From Ctena decussata (lineage: Eukaryota; Mollusca; Bivalvia; Lucinida; Lucinidae), in assembly GCA_963989385.1 (NCBI GenBank), contig OZ022498.1, positions 4,409,501 through 4,473,500 on the forward strand: 64,000 nt of DNA, given 5' to 3'. The notes under the pieces were generated by a model, which was not told the DNA's origin, did not search any database, and was given only the letters and a program-made list of their open reading frames with translations. The first letter of the stretch is position 1. Every line of letters starts with the position of its first letter. Shown piece by piece: positions 42,217 through 53,148 of this stretch. Both the position numbers and the translations under genes were made by a program.

Positions 42217-42655
42217 ATGTGGTTTAATGTATTGTTACATTGTTTTTTCCTCCTTCATTGAGGTCTATTTCACAAGTTTGAGATGCATTTTGGAGCATAT
42301 AGAATGGGGAGGCTCTGGTGTCAAAATTGTCTGTCATCCAGAATTTCAAATAAAACATCCCTGAATCATCATGGCCAGTATCAACCAAATTTGATGTGTG
42401 CCATCCTTTGGGTAATTGCATCAGTGTTCTATTGGGGCAGATTGTTTTGGAACTTTGGTTGCTATGGAAGCTTAAAGCCTTCATAGGCTTATTATGAGAA
42501 AATTTTCGTTGCATCCAAAAAGCAACATTTCCTCATAACTATTATAAGCATTATTGATAGCCAGAAGATGCTTCACATTTAAATTTTAGCTAGATTGGAC
42601 AATTCAGTGCAGTGTTATTGCCCCTTGAAATTACCACTGAAATACAAAGGATAAA
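42217..42655. other. Spacer, possibly old minisatellite-type DNA
   Basis: ATTGCCCCTTGAAATTACCA resembles text at 49640-49665, suggesting a decayed element. No gene seen. Confidence 0.3.
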
Positions 42656-42765
42656 TCCCAGCAGGCACATGATGTTGAAATGACGTCATACTGACGTTGA
42701 TGCGACGTAATGACGTCACATTGACATAGGTGTGACGTTATTTTGACGTCATGTGCCTGCTGGGA
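42656..42765. mobile_element. 110-bp palindromic MITE with clustered TGACGTCA motifs
   Basis: TCCCAGCAGGCACATGA and its complement TCATGTGCCTGCTGGGA bound the element. Inside are three perfect TGACGTCA octamers and several TGACGT/GACGT half sites in both orientations. Confidence 0.75.
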
Positions 42766-42829
42766 ATGCTTGTCAGCTTACTGGGACAGAAAATTCAGAT
42801 TTTAGCATTATCAGACTTACTTCAGAGAG

Positions 42830-43030
42830 GCACAATGGTCAAGTGGTTAAAACGACTCAGTTATGGTGCAGAAGGTGGCAGGTTTGAATCCCGGTTTGGG
42901 TCAGCTTTTGACTGGAAAATCTCTCCGTCAACCCAGCAGTAAATGGGTACCTTTTTCGAATCAGGAAAGGATAAGTGAAAGAAGAGGAACTGGCTGTGCC
43001 TTTCATATGCTGTGCTCAAGATGTAGCAGG
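42830..43030 (+). mobile_element. tRNA-like SINE fragment of another family
   Basis: GGCACAATGGTCAAGTGGTT, then GGTTTGAATCCCGGTTTGGG, has the layout of A and B boxes. It continues with CAACCCAGCAGTAAATGGGT. Only one good copy is seen, so the identification is tentative; a related piece may be at 47093-47195. Confidence 0.45.
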
Positions 43031-43052
43031 CCTCTGACTCCCACTGCACCTA

Positions 43053-43230
43053 GGTATTTGGTGATAATTAGGGATAATTTTTGTTAATTCTGGATATAAA
43101 CATATGTTGTGACCCCTCATCTGAACCGTCTCGAGACGGTTCAGATGAGGGGTCACAACATGTTTATATCCAGAAATAAAGAAAATTATCCCTCAATTAT
43201 CATCAAATACCCCTCTTATCTAGGGCTCTG
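43053..43230. mobile_element. Foldback MITE of the GGTCACAA family
   Basis: GTATTTGGTGATAATTAGGG to CTCTTATCTAGGGCTCTG with centre CTGAACCGTCTCGAGACGGT. The usual left tip is missing; instead, CTCTGACTCCCACTGC appears on both sides of the element. Confidence 0.7.
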
Positions 43231-43642
43231 ACTCCCACTGCCCCTAGGGCCACTAAGCTGTGGGAAGCCTTTACTTTTTATTTAAGAGTTCTGGCCCCTT
43301 GCTTATATTGCATAAATTAAGCTTGTTCACATGATAGAAGCCATTATCTTAGTGAAACCTGTATAAAATATTTATGAGCATAAACTGGAATTTAAACAAA
43401 ACAGACAATTTACAACAGTTTTGGCCCTTTGAAACTTCCATTTGTCTAAATAAAAATTGGCAAAATGCTTATTGGCTTCTAGAAGCTACATCTTTCAAGC
43501 CATCTGGTTGAAGTTATAAGAGGACTTCAGATTAGTATGAATTTTAGAACTATCAGACTGTTTGCTTTTTGAGGCTTGGCTTTTACTGCAAAAAGCCTAT
43601 GTTTAAAACATGAAATAATCTCAGTAAGGAGCACATGATTGA
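43231..43642. other. Spacer, no gene seen
   Basis: No coding signal. Ends with the SINE target duplication GCACATGATTGA at 43631-43642. Confidence 0.35.
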
Positions 43643-43918
43643 TTTGGTTGGTTGGTTGATTTGATGCTTAACGTCCACGGTAAACAACTAAGGTCATGTC
43701 GGGAGGGTCAGTTAACCTAACCACACTATTCCTGGGCAGGCTTAGACCTCTTAAGCGGTTAACCAGTACTAAGTGCACATACTTTCGCCAGTAACTGACA
43801 ACTGCCCTCCTTGAATCAGCGGAAGGAGAAACGAAAGTATGTGGCCAGACCGGGATTCAAACCCAGGACCTCTGACTTACGAGTCAGGTGCCCTACCCAT
43901 TGCGCTACCCGGCCCGGC
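43643..43918 (-). mobile_element. tRNA-derived SINE, family 1, full-length, minus strand
   Basis: On minus: head GCCGGGCCGGGTAGCGCAAT, anticodon region CTCGTAAG (anticodon CGT here), B box GGTTTGAATCC, body, and tail. An exact 12-bp target duplication GCACATGATTGA is at 43631-43642 and 43919-43930. Confidence 0.9.
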
Positions 43919-44069
43919 GCACATGATTGAATGGTAAATCCTAATTCTAATATGACTTTTGCATTGTGGGGGAAATATTGAAAATTCAATCAACAGCCAG
44001 TCTAATATGACACTTTAACAAATTTTAAAATAATTTGAATTTCAAACCAATCAGCCAACTGCTGGGAGA

Positions 44070-44410
44070 TCAGGCCCGGATCCAGACTACCAGGTACTGG
44101 TGGGGCTCTGGATAACTGGTGGGGATGGGAGGTGCCGATATGTATGTGTGTGGGGGAGGGGAGAGAGAGAGATAGAGAATTTTTGATGTCCTTTTTGCCT
44201 TGAAATATATGTTGTGATATCTCATTAGAATCGCCTCGCCGAGGCGATTCTAATGAGATATTACAACATATATTTTAATCTAACCACTTGGATAAATTAT
44301 CTCAAACTGTCATTAGATACCCATTATTATCTGAAGGCCTACATATTATACATAAAACAGAGGCCCAGATGGCGGGGCTAAAGCCCCAAAGCCCACCCCC
44401 TGTATCCGGG
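44070..44410. mobile_element. Element with GCGATTCTAATGAG palindrome (relative of 26683)
   Basis: GGCCCGGATCCAGACTACCA on the left; palindrome CTCATTAGAATCGCCTCGCC with its complement at 44220-44256; CATATTATACATAAAACAGA and CCCCTGTATCCGGGGC on the right. GGATCCAG and CTGTATCC may be its inverted ends. Confidence 0.5.
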
Positions 44411-44457
44411 GCTGGAGATGACCTGGCACAGTTTGATGGAGGCTTACAGCACTGAGT

Positions 44458-44579
44458 CACAGAGCCAACCACTAGTTCAATCTTAACCAAAGAAGGTCAT
44501 GTTGTGTAAGACATGGGGCACAGAGCCAACCACTAGTTCAATCTTAACCAAAGAAGGTCATGTTGTGTAAGACATGGGG
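44458..44579 (+). repeat. Exact 61-bp tandem duplication
   Basis: CACAGAGCCAACCACTAGTT starts at 44458 and again at 44519; the 61-bp units appear identical. Confidence 0.85.
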
Positions 44580-45549
44580 CACTATGAAGATTGAAACATC
44601 AGGCTTATTGAAATCGAGATACAAGACCCATCTCAAAAACCTATGCTGTTGAGTTCACAAAAGTAGTAAGGCCCTAAGACCTTGTTTTCTCACAGATCAC
44701 CAAGCCCCATCTTTGTAATAAAAATTGTCAGATTTTCAATGCTAAAAATCAAATTGTATGAAGTCTTTTGTATATCAATTCAAGAAAATCTGCTTCTGTT
44801 AGTATGCTATATCCTTATGAAACCATCAAATACAGTTCTAAATGCATATCAGCTCAAGAAAATTAATCTGCTTCTGTTAATATGCTTTACTACATGACGC
44901 TGTTATAAACGTAAGAAATAATTTTTCCTTAGCCGTTTATTATGTCTGATTAAAATCAGCAATAATTTACGCATAAGGAAAAATTTATTGAAAATATAAA
45001 ATGCAAGTATATTACAACGTTTAGTAAAGGACTATTTTAGAGGCGAACGACAACAGAAGCAAATGTTTACATTCACGTCATCAAGGCGCAAAATTGGCAC
45101 GTCTTGACGTATGTAAAAGTGAATTATCCCAAATTTTCACAGGCTGTCCAAAGGGGAAAACCTTAACGTCAGGTAGAATCAGTGGATAACGTTGTGTCAT
45201 AAACATTGTATGACCACACTTGTAATAACACTTTGCGCATACTCGTAATGTCATTGCCAACGTCCATGTCAACAATGCGTTTTTTATTGAAAAAATGTTC
45301 AGTTTGAAGATGTTAAAATCCCACTTTTAAAGGGTAATATGATAAACAGTATCTTACACTCATGGTGATTTCGTATGAAATTTATGAAACTGGCCGAATT
45401 TTTGTTTCATAGCCGAAGGCACTTTTCATTCATTTCATATGAAATGACCCTCTATGTATGACACCATCAAAATACAGTTCTCTTGATATATTCATGAGAG
45501 ACAATTATTTTCTAGAAAACAGATAAAAAATAAAACTTTTTATAAAAAC
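44580..45549. other. Spacer, no gene recognised
   Basis: 44905-44990 carries AAATAATTTTTCCTTAG and CGCATAAGGAAAAATTTA, an inverted repeat. No gene seen. Confidence 0.35.
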
Positions 45550-46668
45550 GGACATATTACGGCATGGTGCTGTCCGTCCGTCTGTCTATCCATCTGTCTG
45601 TCTGTCTGTCTGTGTGTTAACATTCTTGTGCACACCATAACTCAGTAACTGTTTGGAATATCTTCATGAAATTTTGTAGGAATATATATTAGGATGGGGC
45701 AAAGTGTCATGTACAATAATGTTTGCTCCCCCTTTCTTAGTTTCCAAGTTATGCCCCTATGAAGCCATAACTAGATAACTGCTTGGGATATCTTGATGAA
45801 ACTTCATAACAATGTGTATGAAGGTCTGAAAATGTGTCGTGTATAACAATGGTTGCTCTCCCTTTCTTCGTTTTGTAGTTGTGTCCCTTTGATTAGATTT
45901 TTCAGGCTTTTTCAGTGTATACTAATCTTGCGCATACCTGAACTTGGTAACCATTCTTAATATCTTAGTAAAACTTTATAGCAATGTGCATGATCACAAG
46001 ATGGTGTGTCGTATATAAGAGTGGTTGCTCCCCCTTACTTAGTTTTTGAGTGACTTTCCTTTGATTAGTTTTTTAGGCTAGTCCCATTCACTACATAACT
46101 CCTGAACCCATTTAAATACTATAATGAAACTTTGTAGGAATATAATGGGACAATGTGTCATGAGCATGAATCACAACTCTGACTTACTTCCTGAATTATA
46201 TGCCCTTGCATCAATCTCCGTTTTATTCTTTAAGTCCTTAAAGTTTTGAAATATATTAACAAAACTTTATGGTGATGTGTGTATTGTCAAGGGAATGTAT
46301 TAGGACCAAGAATAGTAACTCTAGTTTACTTAATTCATGAACTATCTCGCTTGTTTGACTTTGGCATTTCTCAACTTCTGAGCTGCTTCACCCTGGAAGC
46401 TGGTGTTTGGTACACTAATAGTTTTTGTTGAGCAAGATGTTATTATACATTGCAGTCATGAATTACAGAGTTGTTTCCCCTGTTTGTCTGCCTGTCCATC
46501 CTTCTATTGTAACTCCTTCATGACACTGAAACAGGCGTAAATATGCGCCGCTTGCGAAGCTCTTGATGAAGCTTATTTCAGTAGACGTTTTTCTTTCTTT
46601 CTTTTTCTTTTTTTTTTTTTTTTTTTTTTTGGCTCAAGGTAGCGACTAGGGCCCATTTGGGTCTCTTG
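45550..46668 (+). mobile_element. Helitron-like element with degenerate minisatellite
   Basis: GTCCGTCCGTCTGTCTATCC at the start, then degenerate units with CATAACTCAGTAACTG and GAAACTTTATAGCAATGTG. It ends GGGCCCATTTGGGTCTCTTG and TT, the same CTCTTGTT tip as the element ending at 54419. A T run of about 24 lies at 46608-46631. Confidence 0.52.
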
Positions 46669-46833
46669 TTCTTACTTTTTGCTTAGTTTTTATAGTGCAA
46701 TGTAATATCAATGCCCTGTCAATTTGACCTACAATATTTTGACCGACTTCTGTGACAGGTGCGACAAGGTTGTATATTTTTATAACTGAGTATACTTCAG
46801 AAAATAAGTCAGAGAGGGCAAAAAATATATAGT

Positions 46834-47092
46834 TCAGGGCCCAGGTTCACAATCATTCCTTAAACTTAAGGACGACCTTAAAGTTAAGGTGTGAAATCTC
46901 ATAAAAGCTTATAAAAACTAAATATATTTGATTTTTCTTTCGTATTACATTTCTATGGCAATTGTCAATGGGATCACGCAATAACTGGGATTTTCAATAC
47001 GATTTAAATATAGATTTTCTAAGGGCGAAAATTTCCACCTTAACTTTAAGGTGGTCCTTAACTTTAAGAATGATTGTGAACCTGGGCCCTGA
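46834..47092. mobile_element. MITE with about 60-bp inverted ends
   Basis: TCAGGGCCCAGGTTCACAAT to the complement ATTGTGAACCTGGGCCCTGA, with inner CTTAACTTTAAGG motifs. Length 259 bp. Confidence 0.78.
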
Positions 47093-47230
47093 TCGCTTGA
47101 CTATGGTGCAAAAAGTTGCGGGGCTCGAATCCAAGCGGGCCAAGATTGAAAAATCTGTCAACCCAACAATAACGGGCACCTGTATCGAATCAAGGAATAG
47201 TTGAGCCTGCGCCTACGACAAGGCTCCGAG

Positions 47231-47310
47231 AAACCGTTATATTTTAGCTCGCCTGAGCCAAAGTCTTTATCTGTCATCTGTCGTCGTCCACATTTTCGAA
47301 GGCCATCTCT
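47231..47310 (+). mobile_element. 5'-end fragment of a TTAGCTC-type Helitron-like element
   Basis: TTTTAGCTCGCCTGAGCCAA followed by GTCATCTGTCGTCGTCCACA resembles the start of the element at 61077. The remainder is missing. Confidence 0.4.
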
Positions 47311-47503
47311 TAAAGGCCCTATTGCTCTACCAGCATACAAAAATTTTATCAGAAGGTATGGCTGTAAGCTTCTGATTACAGTGTCGTCATTGTAAATGGC
47401 TTTAAACAAATAAAACGGGTTTGAAAACTTAGTCGGATCATTTTAGTTGTCAAATAAATGACCTTTCGATTTCATTAAGTTGAATAAAATGGTAAATATA
47501 CAA

Positions 47504-47656
47504 TATACAGCATTGAGCCCCAATTACTATCCCACAAGCTGTATTTATTTAGCTTTCGTAGCTCGGAAACCAGAACAGAAAATTTCTGGTTTCCGAGCTA
47601 CAAAAGCTAAATAAACACAGCTTGTGTGATAGTAATTGGGGCTCAATGCCTGTATA
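47504..47656. mobile_element. Near-perfect foldback, about 153 bp
   Basis: TATACAGCATTGAGCCCCAA pairs with TTGGGGCTCAATGCCTGTATA; the centre is CCAGAACAGAAAATTTCTGG. Very few mismatches, so it is young or conserved. Confidence 0.78.
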
Positions 47657-47923
47657 TTTTTTGTGGAGCGATTTGTTATTTTTCAAAAACTTGTTTTCTC
47701 TACTTTTTGCCAGTTATATGACTCAATACATGCACATCAACCCAAATTTTATTACCAAACGTGACGGTTGAATAGCTTTTCACAATGATTTGAGTTTAGA
47801 CGATTTTAGCACTGATGGGACTATGGAGACTTTAACTCAGGGACTGATCTGAACCAAATATCATATACAGCCTCCAGGGTTTGCGTTTGCTGCGGGCCAG
47901 TCACGTGATGCCCTCGGCTTTGA

Positions 47924-48247
47924 GGAGAGCGAGCGGAAACATTCAGTTCGGGAGAAAACGAAGAAGATGAACCAGAGTTCAGAGAATCAGGAGAGATAGA
48001 AGGAAGAAAAACAAGAGAAAGACAACAGCTAGAAGATATGTCGAGCATTGAGTGCTGGATCTTCGAGACCTTCCAACGACTCTGCCAGGGAGCTACCGTG
48101 GGGAAAAAGGAAAAGTGCCTAGTTCCTTTGTCTTTAACTAGCGATGTTGGTGATGACGGACTTCCTGTGACTCTGAGCAGCAGGTCGCTTCATCCATGGC
48201 TTCAATACGGTTACGTTGCACAACATGCACAACCTCTCCATTTCTAG
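47924..48247 (+). CDS. Unassigned open frame with an acidic, charged start (doubtful)
   Basis: The frame is open from 47924 to the TAG at 48245-48247. It reads SSGENEEDEPEFRESGEIEG and RKTRERQQLEDMSS, a composition unlike random AT-rich DNA, and has an internal ATG at 48038. On the opposite strand at 48386-48138 a frame includes RIEAMDEATCCSESQEV. The two together might be a rearranged gene fragment. I recognise no family with confidence. Confidence 0.22.
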   Translation, partial: GERAETFSSGENEEDEPEFRESGEIEGRKTRERQQLEDMSSIECWIFETFQRLCQGATVGKKEKCLVPLSLTSDVGDDGLPVTLSSRSLHPWLQYGYVAQHAQPLHF

Positions 48248-50034
48248 GCTGTGTATCATATCCGTAACATTCGACATGTTCCACTTCGAAAATATTCTGG
48301 CTGACAACCTTCTTAGCTTCAATAATTTTGTTACATAAACAGTTGGACCTATTAAACTCTCTGAGGAAACTTTTACGGCCTTTCAACCATATTTTTCATG
48401 TGGTCCTTCACCAGCAACGGATTTGCCTGTTAAATAAAAGTTGAATGTATACAAAACTACAAGCATGCCAAAAATTCTTAACTCAGTAATCCCCTGCGCC
48501 TCATAGCATGGACTTACTCAAACAGTAAAGATCATAAACTGCCTGATTTTCCGCCTTAACGATATTTCAGTGCAATCAGTGTATAAACACTACATGGTCA
48601 TTCAACGAGTTCTCCGGCATTAATCTGAGTCTACACAGTGTACAGATGTCCATCCGATTAACGCCAGTCATTACTGGGTTCACATCCATGCGAGCTGATC
48701 TCGAATGTTTCAACAGAATGTTTAGCAGAAGCTTGGTTGTGCTACGCATAACCTTCATTTACATACGCTAGAATGTGGGGCTTGGGATGGGGGATATTTT
48801 ACAAAAAGGATGTTGTCTCAGTTTAAAATTGATTTTCTTTGAAAAAAGACACAGCAGCCACTCAGGTAGTTGATTTATGACTTGTTTTCAGCATCAGACC
48901 ATACATCCAACATGCAGTTTCCAGCTGAGGCCTGTATTTCAGTTCAAATTATATAATGATCCGTTACTGTCGCACATCGGTACCTCACTTTTCAAGTCTT
49001 TAGTTTCATCAAATACAGGGATGTCACAAAAATAATGACTGCCTGCAATTTTAGGGATGCCAGGACACATTACAAAGCAAAATTGGTTTCAATCGCCTTA
49101 TGATAAAATAGTTTAAATAACCGAAATCTATCTTGGGGGTAACGAGCAACAGGCAAAATGCAAGCGCCGCTGAAGAGGGGCCAAGCTTTTCAACAACTCT
49201 GATTTATTTCTCAGCCGCAGATTTCGATCGAATTTTTCACCCTGCACTTTGCCATTGGTCGAACTTGATGACTGTAATATATTGGTAAAAAATATTTGCT
49301 TCATTTGTGAGAAAAATGGGTGATAACCTAAGAGTGATCCGATACTGTCGATGATCCGATACTGTCGAGTCCACTGTATTACCAAAGACTAAAAAGGAGA
49401 AACGCTTGTCTGCATGCTGGAGACTATGTGTTTAAGGCATGTTCATGATTTCATTATGATTTATGAGGCATTAATCAAATAAGAATTTTGGTACTATCTT
49501 ACTGTTTATTACAGAGTTATGGCCCCTCGTTTATGATGCAAAAACGTTATAGAAACTACATTTTTCAATAGATTTTTCTTGAAACTTATGTACAATCATC
49601 TGATATTCTTGAATTTGAACAAGATCAGACTGTCACTAACGAGTTATGGCCCTTTGAAATGACCACTGACTTGCAGACTCAAGAATTTATTTTACAATAG
49701 GAAGAAGCTTGTGAGTATGCTGAAAGCTAATCATCCAATGCAGTTTGTTCAAACTTTGTGATGTTATTATTATTAATGAGGCACTGAATAAGTTGGTATT
49801 TTCCCAGCTTTCAGAATGTTTAGGCCTACTATAGAGACGGGAAGCACTTCGTTCATTTCCTCTGCAATAGCATTTGAGGATGATTGCATCACCAAATTTA
49901 GCCTACCTCCTTTTGTATTGCAGCATATTGTATTGTATTGCTTGGTGTGTCACCAGTTATCTTGTGTGATTTTTGACCACGCAGGGTGTGTTGATTAGTA
50001 AGAAAAGTAGACATGAAAAAGATGCTATGGTTAG

Positions 50035-50040
<6 letters not shown>
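48248..50040. other. Spacer, no gene recognised
   Basis: 48576-48758 (minus) has a short frame with CTLCRLRLMPENSLNDHVVF, a C2H2-like spacing, but too little to call. 49500-49700 shows GAGTTATGGCCC twice, perhaps an old minisatellite. No supported gene. Confidence 0.3.

Positions 50041-50077
<37 letters not shown>
50041..50077. repeat. (GA)n microsatellite
   Basis: About 17 GA units followed by GGGAGG. Confidence 0.9.
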
Positions 50078-50080
<3 letters not shown>

Positions 50081-50713
50081 TGAAAATGTGAATTGTTAGA
50101 TTTTCAGAATGCAATAAAGACACCAGGAGGATGTTACAAAAGATGAAAGGGGTGTGGGTCAGTCCAGTGCTCGACCGATTTTCACTTACGCGATGCAGTT
50201 GTTGGTACGTGCCAACCGATAGGCTTAATAATTTTGCGCAGTGTAAAAATTGCAGCTCTTCATTCCGGAGGAAGTAAAATTTGTTTACAGGGTGGAAAAT
50301 GTTGATTAGGAAAAGAAAAACAAGAATTATACTGTCATTCATCATTTGTTTATCATGGTAAGGTGTAAAATGTCTGCACATGATGATTGGCGTGTGTCTG
50401 TCATTGTTCATGGGTGTAAACAGCGGTTCAGTGCTTTTAAAGTGTGTTGTCGTGGCCTTGAAGAAGGGAGGTAACCACGTTAAAAACGCGACTGCTGTGG
50501 ATATCTATTCATTGCAGCCTTCAGATAATAGTCGCACTGATAGAGTAGGCCTTTTTTGTATTGTTAGTATGCATGTGCAGGAGAAAAGCAAGAAAGCAGT
50601 TCAACTACCAGGTCTAGGAAATTAATAAAATGACATAGATTTGTTGGTCAGCAAATTATTACAGTGGATTGCGCACTTAAAACATACGATTATTAGCTAT
50701 TACTAAACCACTC

Positions 50714-50900
50714 TTTGGTTTCTCCTTCCGCTGATTCAAGAAGGGCAGTTGTCAGTTACTGGCAAAAGTATGTGCACTTAGTACTTGTTAACCGCTTAAG
50801 AGGTCTAAGCCTGCCCAGGAATAGTGTGATTAGGGTAACTGACCGTCCCGACATGACCATAGCTGTTTACCGCGAACGTTAAGCATCAAATCAATCAATT
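50714..50900 (+). mobile_element. tRNA-derived SINE, family 1, head missing
   Basis: Starts within the body (TTTCTCCTTCCGCTGATTC) and runs to the ATCA tail. 5' truncation is usual for elements moved by a LINE machinery. Confidence 0.75.
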
Positions 50901-51149
50901 AAATACTTAACCATTCAAACATAAAATAATCGAAAGGCTCAATTTCTAAGCTCATTTCACAGAAGCTGAGCTAAAAGATGGACATCCTAGTGAAAAATGA
51001 AGAGCAAATTTGTCGCCTAACATTGCGCAGCCCTCTTAAACAGACATTTATCTATCTCTATATACTGCCTTTCTTTCTTTCTATCGATACTGTCCTCGGT
51101 CAACTTTGACCATGATGACAGGTTTTTGGTGTGGCGCATAAGTTGTCAC

Positions 51150-51985
51150 AAAAAAAAAAAAATAAATAAATAAATGAATTTGTGACATAGCCACCAGCAG
51201 ATTAAAACTATTTACAAGAAGTCCTCAGGGGCAGGCATTCCATGCCTAACCCCTGCTCTACCCTAGGATATTAAATTTTGGCCTTAAACCCATCAGCTGT
51301 CTCCGAAGAGACAGCTTCGGTTGTAAGGCCTCACGCCCTCGCAGACATTCTAGGCAGGAACGCGCGTCAAGCAAGAAACAGGCAGAAAATAAATCTGGAA
51401 AAGAACAGTAAAAGTAAAAATAGTGCAGGGGATAAAAGATGATAGGTTGAAATAGAGTAGTGGAGTTAAAATCAGATTAAAAGCAACTACCTCTGGATCT
51501 AAGGCCTTGAGTGTTGCAGTCTACCAACCGCATCCTTGAATGCTTCTAGGGTTGGTAGGCGTACAACATACTCGGGAAGGGCATTCCACTGGACAACTGC
51601 CAATGGATAAAATGAATATTTGTAAAAAATCTCTGGACGTATGAATCTGCCTGAAGTTCATCAAGTGGCAGTACCGGGATATTCTATATGAAGATTGGAT
51701 AAAATCAGGAAGAGGTACTGCCACAAGTCCATATACAATCTTATAAAATAAACAAAGACATGCGTCTGCCCGTCGCAGTTGTAGGGTCTGCCAACCTAAA
51801 TTTTGTAACATGGCTGTCACACTTGACGGGTAAACATTATTACTGGTGGTCCATCCTCCAGCCCTACGTTGGATCTTTTTTTATAGCTGGAGTATCTTTT
51901 CTCTTGTATGGGGGTCTCATATTGGGGTAGCGTACTCCAGCTGAGGGCGTACAAGTGAATTGTAGGCAGTCTCTCTGACCTTTTT
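51150..51985 (-). pseudogene. CR1/Jockey-type LINE, 3' part (C-terminus and 3' UTR), minus strand
   Basis: On minus, coding sequence continuing from 54420 reads VRPQLEYATPIWDP, then SVTAMLQNLGWQTLQ, RRADACLCLFYKIVYGL and, after a frame change, VQWNALPEYVV. These are typical of the C-terminal part of CR1/Jockey-like LINE polyproteins, downstream of the reverse transcriptase. The 3' UTR ends in a (TTTA)n-rich tail at 51150-51180. The element is broken by frameshifts and by the insertion that ends at 51986. Confidence 0.82.
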
Positions 51986-53113
51986 ATCCCCTGACCGAAA
52001 GGTTCGGGGGATATAGGGATGAGGCTGGCGTCTGTCTGTCCGTCGGTAAACATTTTCTTGTCCGCTCTATATCTTGAATACCCTTTTGAATATTTTCTTG
52101 ATACTTCACAGTTACGTAGAACAGGTCATGACGATGTGTCGCGTACAAGAATGGTAACTCTTGCTATTGTACTTTTTGAATTATCTCCCCTTTGGTGATT
52201 TTTTGGCAGATTCGTGTCTGCTCTATAACTTGAATACCTTTTGGAATATTTTCATGATACTTCACAGAAATGTAGAACAGGTCATGACGATGTGTCTCGA
52301 TTACGAATGACAACTCTTGCTTTCTTACTTTTTGAGTTATTTCCCCTTGATAGTTTTAGGTGTGATTTTTTGGCAGATTCGTGTCTGCTCTATAACTTGA
52401 ATACCCTTTGGAATATTCTCATGATACTTCACAGATATGTAGAGCAGGTCATGACGGTGTGTCGGGAACAAGAATGACAATTCCTGCTTTCTTACTTTTT
52501 GAGTTATTTCCCCTTGATCATTTTAGGTATGATTTTGTGTCCGCTCTATAAATTGAATACCTTTTGGAATATTTTCATGATACTTCACAGATATGTAGAA
52601 TAGGTCATGACGATGTGTCGCAAACAAGAATGACAACTCCTGCTTTCTTACATTTTGAGTTATTTCCCCTTGATGGTTTTAGGTGTAATTTTGTGTCCTC
52701 TCTATAACTTGAATACCTTTTGGAATATTTTCATGATACTTCACAGATATGTAGAACAGGTCATGATGATGTGTCGTGAACAAGAATGACAACTCTTGCT
52801 TTCTTACTTTTGGAGTTATCTGCCTTTGATGATTTTAGGTGTCCGCTCCATAGCTTGAATACCCTTTGAAATATTTTCATGATACTTCACAGATATGCAA
52901 AACAGGTCATGACAATTTGTCTCATACATGAATGATAACTCTTGCTTTTATACTTTGTGAGATATTTCCCTTTGGTAGTTTGAGCTGCTGTTTGAGTCTC
53001 TGCTCCATATCTATATAACCCTGGCCAGCTCCAGAATTTGAATAACCATGTACCTTTTAGAATATTGATGATCATGCTGTGATATCTTATATCAGTGTCC
53101 CTAACTCTCTTTG

Positions 53114-53148
<35 letters not shown>

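Noticed and set aside
45081..45275. Minus frame with CAKCYYKCGH, zinc-finger-like
   Set aside because: Only one partial Cys/His group, no supporting context or splice sites.
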